Of a DNA stretch of 64,000 bases, positions 54,120-64,000 are shown piece by piece. This DNA comes from Ascidia mentula (lineage: Eukaryota; Chordata; Ascidiacea; Phlebobranchia; Ascidiidae). The DNA is taken from the NCBI GenBank assembly GCA_947561715.1, contig OX387204.1, positions 1,617,001 through 1,681,000 on the forward strand, written 5' to 3'. Under the pieces are notes generated by a model. It was given only the letters and a program-made list of their open reading frames with translations. It was not told the origin of the DNA and made no database searches. Within the stretch, counting starts at the first letter, position 1, and each line of letters starts with the position of its first letter. Position numbers and translations under genes: made by a program.

Positions 54120-57100
54120 TTGTTTTGGCCAGAATCCGGAGAAACGGAAAGGGGTTAGCCTTGGTGTTTTTTCAAAAATCGACCGAAATTTTCATCTCTC
54201 CAATTCCGGTTTAAACCGGTTTGGAGGTTCGAGAGGCTGCTGAAACCGGCCCAAACCGGTTTAAACCTGGAATATTCCGGCGAATTCGGCCAGGAACCGG
54301 TTAGTTTTGTTTTGGCCAGAATCCGGAGAAACGGAAAGGGGTTAGCCTTGGTGTTTTTTCAAAAATCGACCGAAATTTTCATCTCTCCAATTCCGGTTTA
54401 AACCGGTTTGGAGGTTCGAGAGGCTGCTGAAACCGGCCCAAACCGGTTTAAACCTGGAATATTCCGGCGAATTCGGCCAGGAACCGGTTAGTTTTGTTTT
54501 GGCCAGAATCCGGAAAAACGGAAAGGGGTTAGCCTTGGTGTTTTTTCAAAAATCGACCGAAAATTTCATCCCTCTAATTCCGGTTTAAACCAGTTTGGAG
54601 GTTCGAGAGGCTGCTGAAACCGGCCCAAACCGGTTTAAACCTGGAATATTCCGGCAAATTCGGCCAGGAACCGGTTAGTTTTGTTTTGGCCAAAATCCGG
54701 AAAAACGGAAAGGGGTTAGCCTTGGTGTTTTTTCAAAAATCGACCGAAATTTTCATCTCTCCGGTTTAAACCGGTTTGGAGGTTCGAGAGGGTGCTGAAA
54801 CCGGCCCAAACCGGTTTAAACCTGGAATATTCCGGCGAATTCGGCCAGGAACCGGTTAGTTTTGTTTTGGCCAGAATCCGGAAAAACGGAAAGGGGTTAG
54901 CCTTGGTGTTTTTTCAAAAATCGACCGAAATTTTCATCTCTCCAATTCCGGTTTAAACCGGTTTGGAGGTTCGAGAGGCTGCTGAAACCGGCCCAAACCG
55001 GTTTAAACCTGGAATATTCCGGCGAATTCGGCCAGGAACCGGTTAGTTTTGTTTTGGCCAGAATCCGGAAAAACGGAAAGGCCTTGGTGTTTTTTCAAAA
55101 ATCGACCGAAATTTTCAACTCTCCAATTCCGGTTTAAACCGGTTTGGAGGTTGAAGAGGCTGCTGAAACCGGCCCAAATCGGATTAAACCTGGAATATTC
55201 CGGCGAATTCGGCCAGGAACCGGTTAGTTTTGTTTTGGCCAGAATCCGGAAAAACGGAAAGGGGTTAGCCTTGGTGTTTTTTCAAAAATCGACCGAAAAT
55301 TTCATCCCTTCAATTCCGGTTTAAACCGGTTTGGTGGTTCGAGAGGCTGCTGAAACCGGCCCAAACCGGTTTAAACCTGGAATATTCCGGCGAATTCGGC
55401 CAGGAACCGGTTAGTTTTGTTTTTGCCAGAATCCGGAAAAACGGAAAGGGGTTAGCCTTGGTGTTTTTTCAAAAATCGACCGAAATTTTCATCTCTCCGG
55501 TTTAAACCGATTTGGAGGTTCGAGAGGCTGCTGAAACCGGCCCAAACCGGTTTAAACCTGGAATATTACGGCGAATTCGGCCAGGAACCGGTTAGTTTTG
55601 TTTTTGCCAGAATCCGGAAAAACGGAAAGGGGTTAGCCTTGGTGTTTTTTCAGAAATCCACCGAAAATTTCATCCCTCTAATTCCGGTTTAAACCGGTTT
55701 GGTGGTTCGAGAGGCTGCTGAAACCGGCCCAAACCGGTTTAAACCTGGTATATTCCGGCGAATTCGGCCAGGAACCGGTTAGTTTTGTTTTTGCCAGAAT
55801 CCGGAAAAACGGAAAGGGGTTAGCCTTGGTGTTTTTTCAAAAATCGACCGAAAATTTCATCCCTCTAATTCCGGTTTAAACCAGTTTGGAGGTTCGAGAG
55901 GCTGCTGAAACCGGCCCAAACCGGTTTAAACCTGGAATATTCCGGCAAATTCGGCCAGGAACCGGTTATTTTTGTTTTGGCCAAAGTCTGGAAAAACGGA
56001 AAGGGGTTAGCCTTGGTGTTTTTTCAAAAATCGACCGAAATTTTCATCTCTCCAATTCCGGTTTAAACCGATTTGGAGGTTCGAGAGGCTGCTGAAACCG
56101 GCCCAAACCGGTTTAAACCTGCAATATTCCGGCGAATTCGGCCAGGAACCGGTTAGTTTTGTTTTTGCCAGAATCCGGAAAAACGGAAAGGGGTTAGCCT
56201 TGGTGTTTTTTCAAAAATCGACCGAAAATTTCATCCCTCTAATTCCGGTTTAAACCAGTTTGGAGGTTCGAGAGGCTGCTGAAACCGGCCCAAACCGGTT
56301 TAAACCTGGAATATTCCGGCGAATTCGGCCAGGAACCGGTTAGTTTTGTTTTGGCCAGAATCCGGAAAAACGGAAAGGGGTTAGCCTTGGTGTTTTTTCA
56401 GAAATCCACCGAAAATTTCATCCCTCTAATTCCGGTTTAAACCGGTTTGGTGGTTCGAGAGGCTGCTGAAACCGGCCCAAACCGGTTTAAACCTGGTATA
56501 TTCCGGCGAATTCGGCCAGGAACCGGTTAGTTTTGTTTTTGCCAGAATCCGGAAAAACGGAAAGGGGTTAGCCTTGGTGTTTTTTCAAAAATCGACCGAA
56601 ATTTTCATCTCTCCAATTCCGGTTTAAACCGATTTGGAGGTTCGAGAGGCTGCTGAAACCGGCCCAAACCGGTTTAAACCTGCAATATTCCGGCGAATTC
56701 GGCCAGGAACCGGTTAGTTTTGTTTTTGCCAGAATCCGGAAAAACGGAAAGGGGTTAGCCTTGGTGTTTTTTCAAAAATCGACCGAAAATTTCATCTCTC
56801 CAATTCCGGTTTAAACCAGTTTGGAGGTTCGAGAGGCTGCTGAAACCGGCCCAAACCGGTTTAAACCTGGAATATTCCGGCAAATTCGGTCAGGAACCGG
56901 TTATTTTTGTTTAGGCCAGAATCCGGAAAAACGGAAAGGGGTTAGCCTTGGTGTTTTTTCAAAAATCGACCAAAAATTTCATCCCTCTAATTCCGGTTTA
57001 AACCAGTTTGGAGGTCCGAGAGGCTGCTGAAACCGGCCCAAACCGGTTAGACCTGGAATATTCCGGCAAATTCGGCCAGGAACCGGTTATTTTTGTTTTG

Positions 57101-57529
57101 GCCAAAGTCTGGAAAAACGGAAAGGGGTTAGCCTTGGTGTTTTTTCAAAAATCGACCGAAAATTTCATCTCTCCAATTCCGGTTTAAACCAGTTTGGAGG
57201 TTCGAGATGCTGCTGAAACCGGCCCAAACCGGTTTAAACCTGGAATATTCCGGCGAATTCGGCCAGGAACCGGTTAGTTTTGTTTTGGCCAGAACCCGGA
57301 AAAACGGAAAGGGGTTAGCCTTGGTGTTTTTTCAAAAATCGACCGAAATTTTCATCTCTCCAATTCCGGTTTAAACCGATTTGGAGGTTCGAGAGGCTGC
57401 TGAAACCGGCCCAAACCGGTTTAAACCTGGAATATTACGGCGAATTCGGCCAGGAACCGGTTAGTTTTGTTTTTGCCAGAATCCGGAAAAACGGAAAGGG
57501 GTTAGCCTTGGTGTTTTTTCAAAAATCGA

Positions 57530-57656
57530 CCGGTTCGAGAAGTTGCTGAAACCAGTCTAAACCGGTTCAAATCGGTTAACATTCGAAATTTTGCACATTT
57601 TTGCTTGGTCAAAGCCTGAATAACCGGATACAGATGAAGAGCCTTGAAGTTTATTT
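57530..57656 (+). repeat. Diverged terminal monomer at the array's right edge
   Basis: After the last regular monomer the sequence jumps at GACCGGTTCGAGAAG into a degraded copy (TTGCTGAAACCAG, TAAACCGGTTC, CTTGGTCAAAGCC, AGAGCCTTGAAG). Many differences separate it from the nearly uniform interior, as expected for an edge unit that escaped homogenisation. Confidence 0.7.
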
Positions 57657-58308
57657 TAAAGTCATCCGTTAGTTTTCGTCTCCGCTTGTAGTTCACACAC
57701 ATATTTATACCACTTTCATGTTTTTGCGATTATTCCTCAAAGTTGCCAATTTATTCGTGTAACTTCTTTCCTGTTTTGGACAGGAAAAATCCTTTTTCCA
57801 CATGTTCATGGTATTGTGTATGCATGCGACCGGGGCGAAAATCCTTATCTTGCATTTGTCTGCAACATTCTTAGAACGCATCGACGGTCGGTTGTTGTAT
57901 TTTATTCACACACATCGAAAAACGTTGCGTCACGCCAGGCGCCAATCAGTGTGAAACTGAGGCAAAATCGGCGCAATATGAATCCGGACATTCCTCTACG
58001 CCAAGAAAGTATAGGGAAGTCAACGATTATTGCTTTGTTAGAACGGCATCTGATGGAACTGTTGAGCTGTTCAAGCTGGGGCTGGTCACCGCCTCGTACC
58101 AGCTAAACATGAAAAGCAAAAGTCGTTTAAATGCTTGAAAGTTAAACTGTGTTCCCAGTAATTTTGTCTTTTAAAAAAGACGATATGAACTTGTAAAAAA
58201 AAACGAATATGTACAAAACGAAATGACAAAACAAAAATGACAAGATCAACACATCTGCAGAAGGAAAATCAATTATTGCTTATTTAACAAAGTTAAAATG
58301 CGCTTTTT
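57657..58308. other. Region between satellite and ubinuclein stop
   Basis: Probably the 3' UTR of ubinuclein plus flank. A minus-strand AATAAA lies at 57906-57901. A 96-codon plus-strand frame at 57816-58106 matches nothing I know. Confidence 0.5.
57901..57906 (-). terminator. Possible polyadenylation signal of ubinuclein
   Basis: TTTATT on the plus strand about 400 nt downstream of the stop at 58309. Reasonable spacing, otherwise unsupported. Confidence 0.3.
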
Positions 58309-61300
58309 TCAACCACCGCATACGTAATTTAGTGAGGAACCCCTTTCAATATAACGTATGTCACCTTGCATCCGAGCTGATAGCAGAGCTTCCATAGCCG
58401 CTTGATCCAGATCTACGTGTCCAGCACTGTTACTAACCTACAAATAATAATTAGTCCGGATTCAACAAGGGTGTTTTAAACTGAAAACAACACAAATGTG
58501 TTGCTGATAACTTTCTACCAAGTATACCCAAAGATAAACGTACGAAGTATGCGCAAAAGAACCATAACATATGAATGAGAGCTGCAGACAGGTGTACACT
58601 CTGTTGCGACCAACAAGTCAAAGTCAGCTACACTGATTAGATCTTATAGGGCGACACAGGGTGTACACCTGTTCATTTACTTGTCAGCATTGTGGAAACA
58701 AGCGGTGAGGCTTTTTGTATTGGAATTATGTGCAGTCAATTAGTAACTCACGGGTAATGTTGGATTCGGCAGCTGGTTGAACTTGAGAAATTGTTCGGCG
58801 GAAAACTGGGCGTGGACAGCGGGTGACGATTTGACTGGAAGGGGTGATTTTGCCGAGGTGCGGGAGACGGGACTCGAACCCACGCCGTATGGGTTCTCCG
58901 CTTTTAATGTTGTGGGCGTGTGGAAGTGGAACATTGGACTTGCGTAGACCGAGGACGAACTTGGGGCAATTGAGGCGAGCGCGGCTGTCGAATGCTTGGG
59001 AGGCACTTGTGGTAACGGGGAAGTACCACCTTTCATGTACAACATGTCTCCCGGTGGCCGCTGGAGGGCATGCGAGGTGTGCGCTATTGAGTACCTGCCA
59101 CTGGGGGGCGTAGGAGCGACGAAAGTGTGTTTTTTCTGACCTTCTCCAGTCCTTGATACAGTGGGCGTTAAATTCGTGCTCCTCGAGAACGAGTCTGTGT
59201 ATTTTATCGCTCCGTTCGATGTTTTTTTAGTTTCGTCCGAATGAGATCCGCCAGAAGGCGCACCGTGCATGAGGATGTGTTTCGACTGGCGCTGCTTCGA
59301 CGGTGACGAGTCAGAGGCATGCAGAGTTTTTGCCGCACTTGTTGCAGTGTTTTGCGGCGATGACTTTTTACTTGCAGCTGTTACGGTTTTCGGGGTGTCC
59401 GGTTTCGTCTGCGGCGAGGTTTTGCTGGTCGAGAACTTGTGGTATTGTGGCTGCTTTTGCTGGAAAGAAGGGGGAGTCTGTTGCAGCTGTTTCTGCAACG
59501 CAGCCTGCTGCATTTTAAGGAAGTTCGCCATGCTGTCGACCGTCGGGTTGTTCGCAATAGGTGAACCAATCATTGGTGGAAACGCCATGGATGAAAGAAC
59601 CCCGAGCACTTGGTTGTCAACCGGTACCTGCTGAGGGCCAGTGGGAGGTAACATCATTGCGTATTTCAACAGTTCCGCGTTGTAGTGTTCCATAGCGTTC
59701 TGTACAGAAGGCGCGGAAGTTTTAATTATCTTCGTTTGCGTTTTGCCAATAGGCTGCGCTGATGAGCTTGCGTAATGCGACACGTTGGGTTTCGTAGAGG
59801 TCGCGGTGTCTTTGCTATCTTTTATAGGTGGGACAACCGGTTTTGCAGCACTAGTTGGTGGTTTGTAATTTGCCTCATTCCATATCCTGATAGTCTTGTC
59901 ATCCACGTGCTTGGATTGTTTGGGAATTTCCTTTGGCGAATGAGCGGCGGATTTGCTTAAATCCTTCACCGAGTACAGTTGAGTTTTGGGGGGCGCAGTT
60001 CGTTTCTGCGCGGCCGCTTCACGTTGAGCGCTTGCGATCGCTCGAAGCATCAACTCGCTCTGTTTCTGCTCGTGCAACATTTCGGGCACCGCGTCGCTGT
60101 CGAGGTTCAGACTCACGCACAAACTGTTGTCAGGCTGGTGTTGTTCGCGAAAAAGTTGCTTGGAAGCTTTCGTGCTTCCAGCGAAGATGTCGGTACCGTT
60201 TTGCATCCGCGGGAGGGAGCTGTTGCCCCCCGGAATGGGAGAAGATGACGTCGAAGCATTGCCGATTTTCTTGTCAGATTTAGTTCCAGAAATAGTCTTT
60301 TTACTGGTGCTGATCACTGAAAAAAGAATATTTTACTTTTTAAATATTGAACCGTGCATTTTACCTTTTTGTGCGAATGCATTTTATGACTAAAATTTAA
60401 ATCTTACCTTTTTTCTGCTTTGGTCTGCAAAAAACATAAGGAAGAGTTTGAGTAATTGCAACGTGATATTTTATTTTTTTGTTTATATTCAAACTTACAA
60501 GCTGCCAGTTAGGTGACCATGGGATTCTCTGCTCTCCTTGAACAAAGTCCTCGCCTGCATCCAACCTTTCGGCCACAAATTTTTCACCTCATTCTCAAAG
60601 AAGTTCTGACACACAGAAGTTAAAAAACGCAAACAATTTCCACCATCAATTATTAAAAAATTTAATTTTGCATTTCTTTTGATCTTTCACCTTCAAATGT
60701 TCTTCAGCGGTCTGGTTTGTCCTTTGCTTGTTCTCGAATTGCGCGAGTTTGACCTTCACCAAGTTATGCAAAAGCTCCCTGAAAAAAATACCAACCATTG
60801 TGATGAGGACAATCAGTTCTTACTCTTCTTGTGGTCACGTGGTCACAATTATACACACTCCGAACTCCAACAGTGCATGATATACAAACCTTAGCCTGTC
60901 GTTCCATTTAAATTTTCTCCTTGGGGCATAAGTTCTTTTGGTTTTCTCTTCACCATGTGTCTGCGTTCCCATTCCTTCCTCATCCTCATCAGTTGAAGCT
61001 GCCAGTGCTGCTCGATCATCAGACCTAACACAATTTTAAGGTTTTAAGTAAGTCAGAAGCAACAAAATGGGACCTTATTATCAAGGTTATGTTTTTCAGG
61101 AATGTTTTACAATGCTAAGTTGTACACTTTCATTTTCAAGTATGTTTTTTTCATTTTGAGTAATTTTTTTATTCAGTCATTCAGGATGTTGGTGTTGGTA
61201 ACATTTTAAACTCATACTTAGCTAGTTGTTGTGCTGCACATTCATGGTCGTATCTTTCAATTTGTTCCTCCATCACATTGTCAATTGCCCTTTTAAGTTC

Positions 61301-64000
61301 CTCAAGTGGCACCTTCAAAGTCTCATCCTGTCCAAACAAAATATTGATCAGTTTCTGTTTAAAACGGGGCGAAAAAGAACATTGATTTGAAACTTGGTGA
61401 CAAGGTCAACCAGACCAACATGCATTTTTAAAAACCAGCACATGTTTTCGGGTCAACCAACTCAAAATCAAGTGAAACCAGATAAAAACAAAAGCAACGA
61501 TTTTAAAAAAGGCCACGTAAAATTTTTAATCAAGTTACATTCACAAATTTGATTTCTTCACATCACCTGGCCCTGTTTGCTTCTCCTAATCAATTTTGTG
61601 AGATAAATATTTAATTACTTTTGCTGCCCAAACAGTGTTCCACAATCTCTTCTTGTGCATGTACTTGTGAGTTGTGACACATTATTTGACGTTCAACAAT
61701 GTGATAGAAAAATATATTTAAACTGCTAGTTTTGATTCAGTCATTATGCGCAAAATACCTCATTACTATATTTTGATGTATGACACTTTGACGAAAGTGT
61801 TACTAAAAATGTTACAAGTGGTGAATGTATCATTGCCGCTGCAAAATATTAAAACCCATAGCTTTGAACGTTATCTACCAAAATTTCTGTACATTAATCT
61901 TTGGGTAAATTTCTTTTCAAGCAGTTCAACAAAACTTATAGGCCAGCATAGAGGGAAAAACAACGAAATTCTCTGTGACATGTGAGGAACATACTTGTTT
62001 AGTTGCGTGCAGCTTCTTCATTCGTTTAATAAGAGTGTCCTTGGAGCACGGGACATGTGGTGTGAGGTGTTGGTAGATTCCCGACCGCTCTCTGTTGCTT
62101 AAGTTTTGTGAACCTGCCTCAATGCCGAGCAAGAGTTTGTTCACATCCGGGGAGAAAAACTTCATCTTTCCCTCTTTCTCGTTAGATTTGGCGATCTGCA
62201 ATTCATTCGTTCGCATATTTTGGCCCCACAAACACAAATTCAAGCACATTATATTTGAGCAAATAAGAAAATTAGGGCAGTGAAGGTATAGCCAAAATTT
62301 TCAAAAATTTAATAGGTGGTCCAATGGACAAGGTTAGTAATATGTGGACAATGTGTGTTTTCACTGCAGTTTAATAACGAACACACACACAATAATTATA
62401 GTGTTACACCTGATGAAGCGAGGGGAACTCGCGAAAGCTAGTGTACTTTTTGTGATACACAGTCAGTCTTTTACAAAAGAGTGCCTAATCAAGAGAATTT
62501 AGTTCAAATACTGTAACCGGAAAGCAAAAAAATGTAAAATTACTTCAAGAATTCTCTTGATAACATTATCTCAATACCTCTAATTTAAAGACACAATATT
62601 TGGCCCGCAGACCCATGTCCCCACTAAACCGACATAATTCAAATATGCAAAGTAACCCAGATTAACATGATCTGACTGCATTTTAATTGCCGTTACCTTG
62701 GTGAGTGATGAGATTTTTTCTTTTACCAATGAAGGTATGGAAAGAGGTAGATCGTCGGTCTGGGGCGACTTGAATGCTGACTCTTTGCGATGTACATCAG
62801 GACTTTGCCCTGAATATAAATTTGCAACCTTTAAAATGACTGACATAGAGTTTTACGCTTATTTCAAATTTACAAACATCTTTTTTAAGCCTACCGTATT
62901 TCTTGATTGATGCCATGTGTTGTTCATCGACCAAGTCCAGCAAATCTCTTTCAGAGCTCTGTAGGAAGCAAGAAACTGATTGATGTAGGCTGCAGGTGTT
63001 AGTGGTTACAAAGTAAATACACAACATACTGCAGAACTTGTGGTGGATGTTGTTCTTCCATTGCTCATGTTATGTGAGGAGTGATTCATCTTCGATCCAT
63101 TGGGTTTCTCTGACCCTTGACACACAAAAATTATACATGTTAAAAAATATTGATGCAAGAATTATTTATATTGATGCAAACATATTGAGTAATTTTACTG
63201 CCAGAAACAACGTAGGTCTCACAAACTTGTACCAGAGGAACTAAGGTGTTGTTGTGCCTTTGCTTTGGCCACCAGCAATTGAACCTTGGTTTGTTTTTTC
63301 TTGGCACTAAAATATTGAACATGTGTTTATATTTTTGCAAGTGAAAAAAACAAGTTATGTCTTACCCTTTGCCTAATTTGCCCATTTTCTCTTTTCCCTG
63401 AAGAGACAGCTTTCTTCTCCGCTTATCAACCTCCACTGACCCTTTTCTTTTTAGGGTCTGCAAACGATAAAAAGTATATACAAGCATGGAAAAGGGAAAT
63501 TGTTTAAAAAACCCTACCCTATGCCATTGTGGCAAGTAAGTGAAGTGGGAATCACAGGCAAATCAAGTGTATAATAACAAATTACCATAGCTAGCTTGAC
63601 AACAGATTGATCAATAATACAACTTTTATTTCAAAACAATTACATTTATATATATTTTTCATCTTAAAAAAAGTTCTAAATTTGTCTTAAAATAGGTTTA
63701 AGTAACAACATTCTATGAGACATCATTGTCTTCTGCACACAAACACCAGCAAATATCTGTGAAAGAATGACCGTAGGCTCTAACGAACCTTTTTCTTTAA
63801 AATATGGGAATCTTTGAAATCCTCCCCACTCTCTTCAGAACCTGAAGCAAGCCTTCTTCTCTTTTTGAGATGAACAGAAAGTGGAAGAGATTCATCATCA
63901 TCATCGTCGTCGTCATCATCTTGATCCATGTTTGAGTCATCAGACACATGTTTAAACTCTAGTCTTCCACTATTTATGTAGAAGCCTCCTAACTGTGTGG
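58309..64000 (-). CDS. UBN1: Ubinuclein (UBN1/UBN2 ortholog), 5'-truncated, 994 codons visible
   Basis: Nuclear subunit of the HIRA histone chaperone complex (HIRA, UBN, CABIN1), which deposits histone H3.3 independently of replication. Exons 5' to 3': 64000(partial)-63789, 63457-63366, 63306-63233, 63109-63030, 62958-62895, 62809-62697, 62195-61995, 61327-61218, 61024-60890, 60778-60691, 60605-60499, 60424-60408 (17 nt), 60316-58752, 58437-58309. All are GT/AG and phase-consistent. The window edge carries the Hpc2-related domain ([12 protein letters not shown]), then a poly-Asp run and a basic stretch. The conserved middle domain covers [53 protein letters not shown] and HGHLTGS. The 1565-nt exon encodes a low-complexity Ser/Pro/Lys/Gln tail. 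The last exon ends [19 protein letters not shown]. Without the last splice the frame stops at 58740 after VSY. The N-terminus lies outside the window. UBN1 and UBN2 cannot be separated. Confidence 0.95.
58438..58751 (-). other. Last ubinuclein intron
   Basis: Donor is CCC/GTGAGT and acceptor TTTGTAG/GTT. Read-through of the strong donor reaches a stop after three codons at 58740, so splicing decides between a short end and a 42-residue extra C-terminus. Confidence 0.7.
61328..61994 (-). other. Ubinuclein intron
   Basis: 667 bp between the exon ending HATKQ and the exon starting DETLK. AT-rich; no further feature seen. Confidence 0.8.
62196..62696 (-). other. Ubinuclein intron with a hammerhead-like motif
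   Basis: 500 bp, AT-rich. It contains the CTGATGA...GAAA element at 62404-62460 on the plus strand, antisense to the gene. Confidence 0.7.
62404..62460 (+). repeat. Hammerhead-like stem-loop
   Basis: CTGATGA (62410-62416), one unpaired A, a perfect 5-bp stem GCGAG/CTCGC with loop GGGAA (62418-62432), then GAAA (62433-62436). TTACAC just upstream pairs with GTGTA at 62441-62445, which can alternatively pair with TACAC at 62456-62460. The core order fits a hammerhead, but the extra A and the 4-nt gap after GAAA are not canonical. Probably a retroelement relic. Confidence 0.4.
63893..63921 (-). repeat. Trinucleotide run encoding poly-Asp in ubinuclein
   Basis: TCATCATCATCGTCGTC-type run on the plus strand reads as nine consecutive aspartates just after the Hpc2-related domain. 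Mixed GAT and GAC codons suggest selection on the acidic run rather than pure slippage. Confidence 0.7.

Larger units (their letters stand above)
37645..57656 (+). repeat. 187-bp satellite array, about 20 kb
   Basis: Roughly 105 head-to-tail monomers, all in one orientation. The basic period is 187 bp (equivalent points at 37935, 38122, 38309, 38496), with variants of about 181-189 bp and some near 225-230 bp. Each monomer contains CCGGTTTAAACCGG-type palindromes, CCCAAACCGGTTTAAACC, GGAATATTCC, GGCGAATTCGG (an EcoRI site), GGAACCGGTTA and about 13 CpGs. Variant classes: first-site AACCGGTT, AACCAGTT or AACCGATT; a 6-bp deletion giving AAAGGCCTTGG; AATTCCGG or CTCTCCGG junctions. Blocks of monomers repeat as larger units. 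Short open frames recur because the sequence repeats; 187 is not a multiple of three and stops recur, so it is not coding. It lies between the 3' ends of Smad1/5 and ubinuclein. Confidence 0.98.

Noticed and set aside
37935..57030. Dozens of similar 60-91-codon open frames in the satellite
   Set aside because: They recur only because the monomer recurs; the period of 187 is not divisible by three, every frame meets stops, and both strands show equal open stretches.
37645..57656. CENP-B box in the satellite monomer
   Set aside because: ATTCGGCC followed by GGAACCGG resembles the box only loosely; the required A and the spacing to CGGG are wrong.
58844..58885. tRNA-like GGGTTCGAGTCCC on the minus strand
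   Set aside because: It lies inside the ubinuclein coding exon (codons reading VGSSPVSR) with no A-box, D-arm or acceptor pairing; a chance B-box match.
59269..59634. 121-codon plus-strand frame opposite ubinuclein
   Set aside because: A shadow of the real ubinuclein coding exon on the other strand.

Overview
The window looks like nuclear DNA of an invertebrate chordate, most likely a tunicate such as Ciona. This is an inference. The proteins are chordate-type families present as single pre-duplication copies (one Smad1/5, one ZDHHC2/15, one MID1/2, one ubinuclein). Introns are short and AT-rich, genes are close together, and acceptor-like sites lie just upstream of two start codons, as expected for spliced-leader genes. 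Nothing bacterial, viral or CRISPR-like was seen.

Layout. 1-17.1 kb: the C-terminal part of a MID1/MID2-type TRIM protein (+), with long introns; its RING/B-box exons lie upstream of the window. 17.1-21.5 kb: a small PB1-domain protein with a disordered Pro/Gly/Met-rich tail (-), tail-to-tail with MID1. 23.0-27.2 kb: a complete 11-exon ZDHHC2/15-type palmitoyltransferase (+) whose active-site motif is DHYC and whose zinc-ligand set is half lost. 30.5-36.9 kb: a complete 9-exon Smad1/5 (+) with one GC-AG intron and a CAGCAG acceptor. 37.6-57.7 kb: about 20 kb of head-to-tail 187-bp satellite with higher-order structure, carrying up to three perfect Grainyhead-type octamers (AACCGGTT) per monomer. 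58.3-64.0 kb: a 5'-truncated ubinuclein (-), the HIRA-complex subunit, convergent with Smad1/5 across the satellite.

Small elements: two related hammerhead-ribozyme-like motifs in MID1 introns with covarying stem II, two more remote relatives, one hAT-type miniature transposon in an intron of the PB1 gene, and a tRNA-like half.

The genes do not form a pathway. Each was assembled exon by exon from reading phase, GT/AG signals and family similarity recalled by eye; no database search was possible. The most unusual items are the zinc-ligand-poor DHYC palmitoyltransferase and the Grainyhead-motif-dense satellite.
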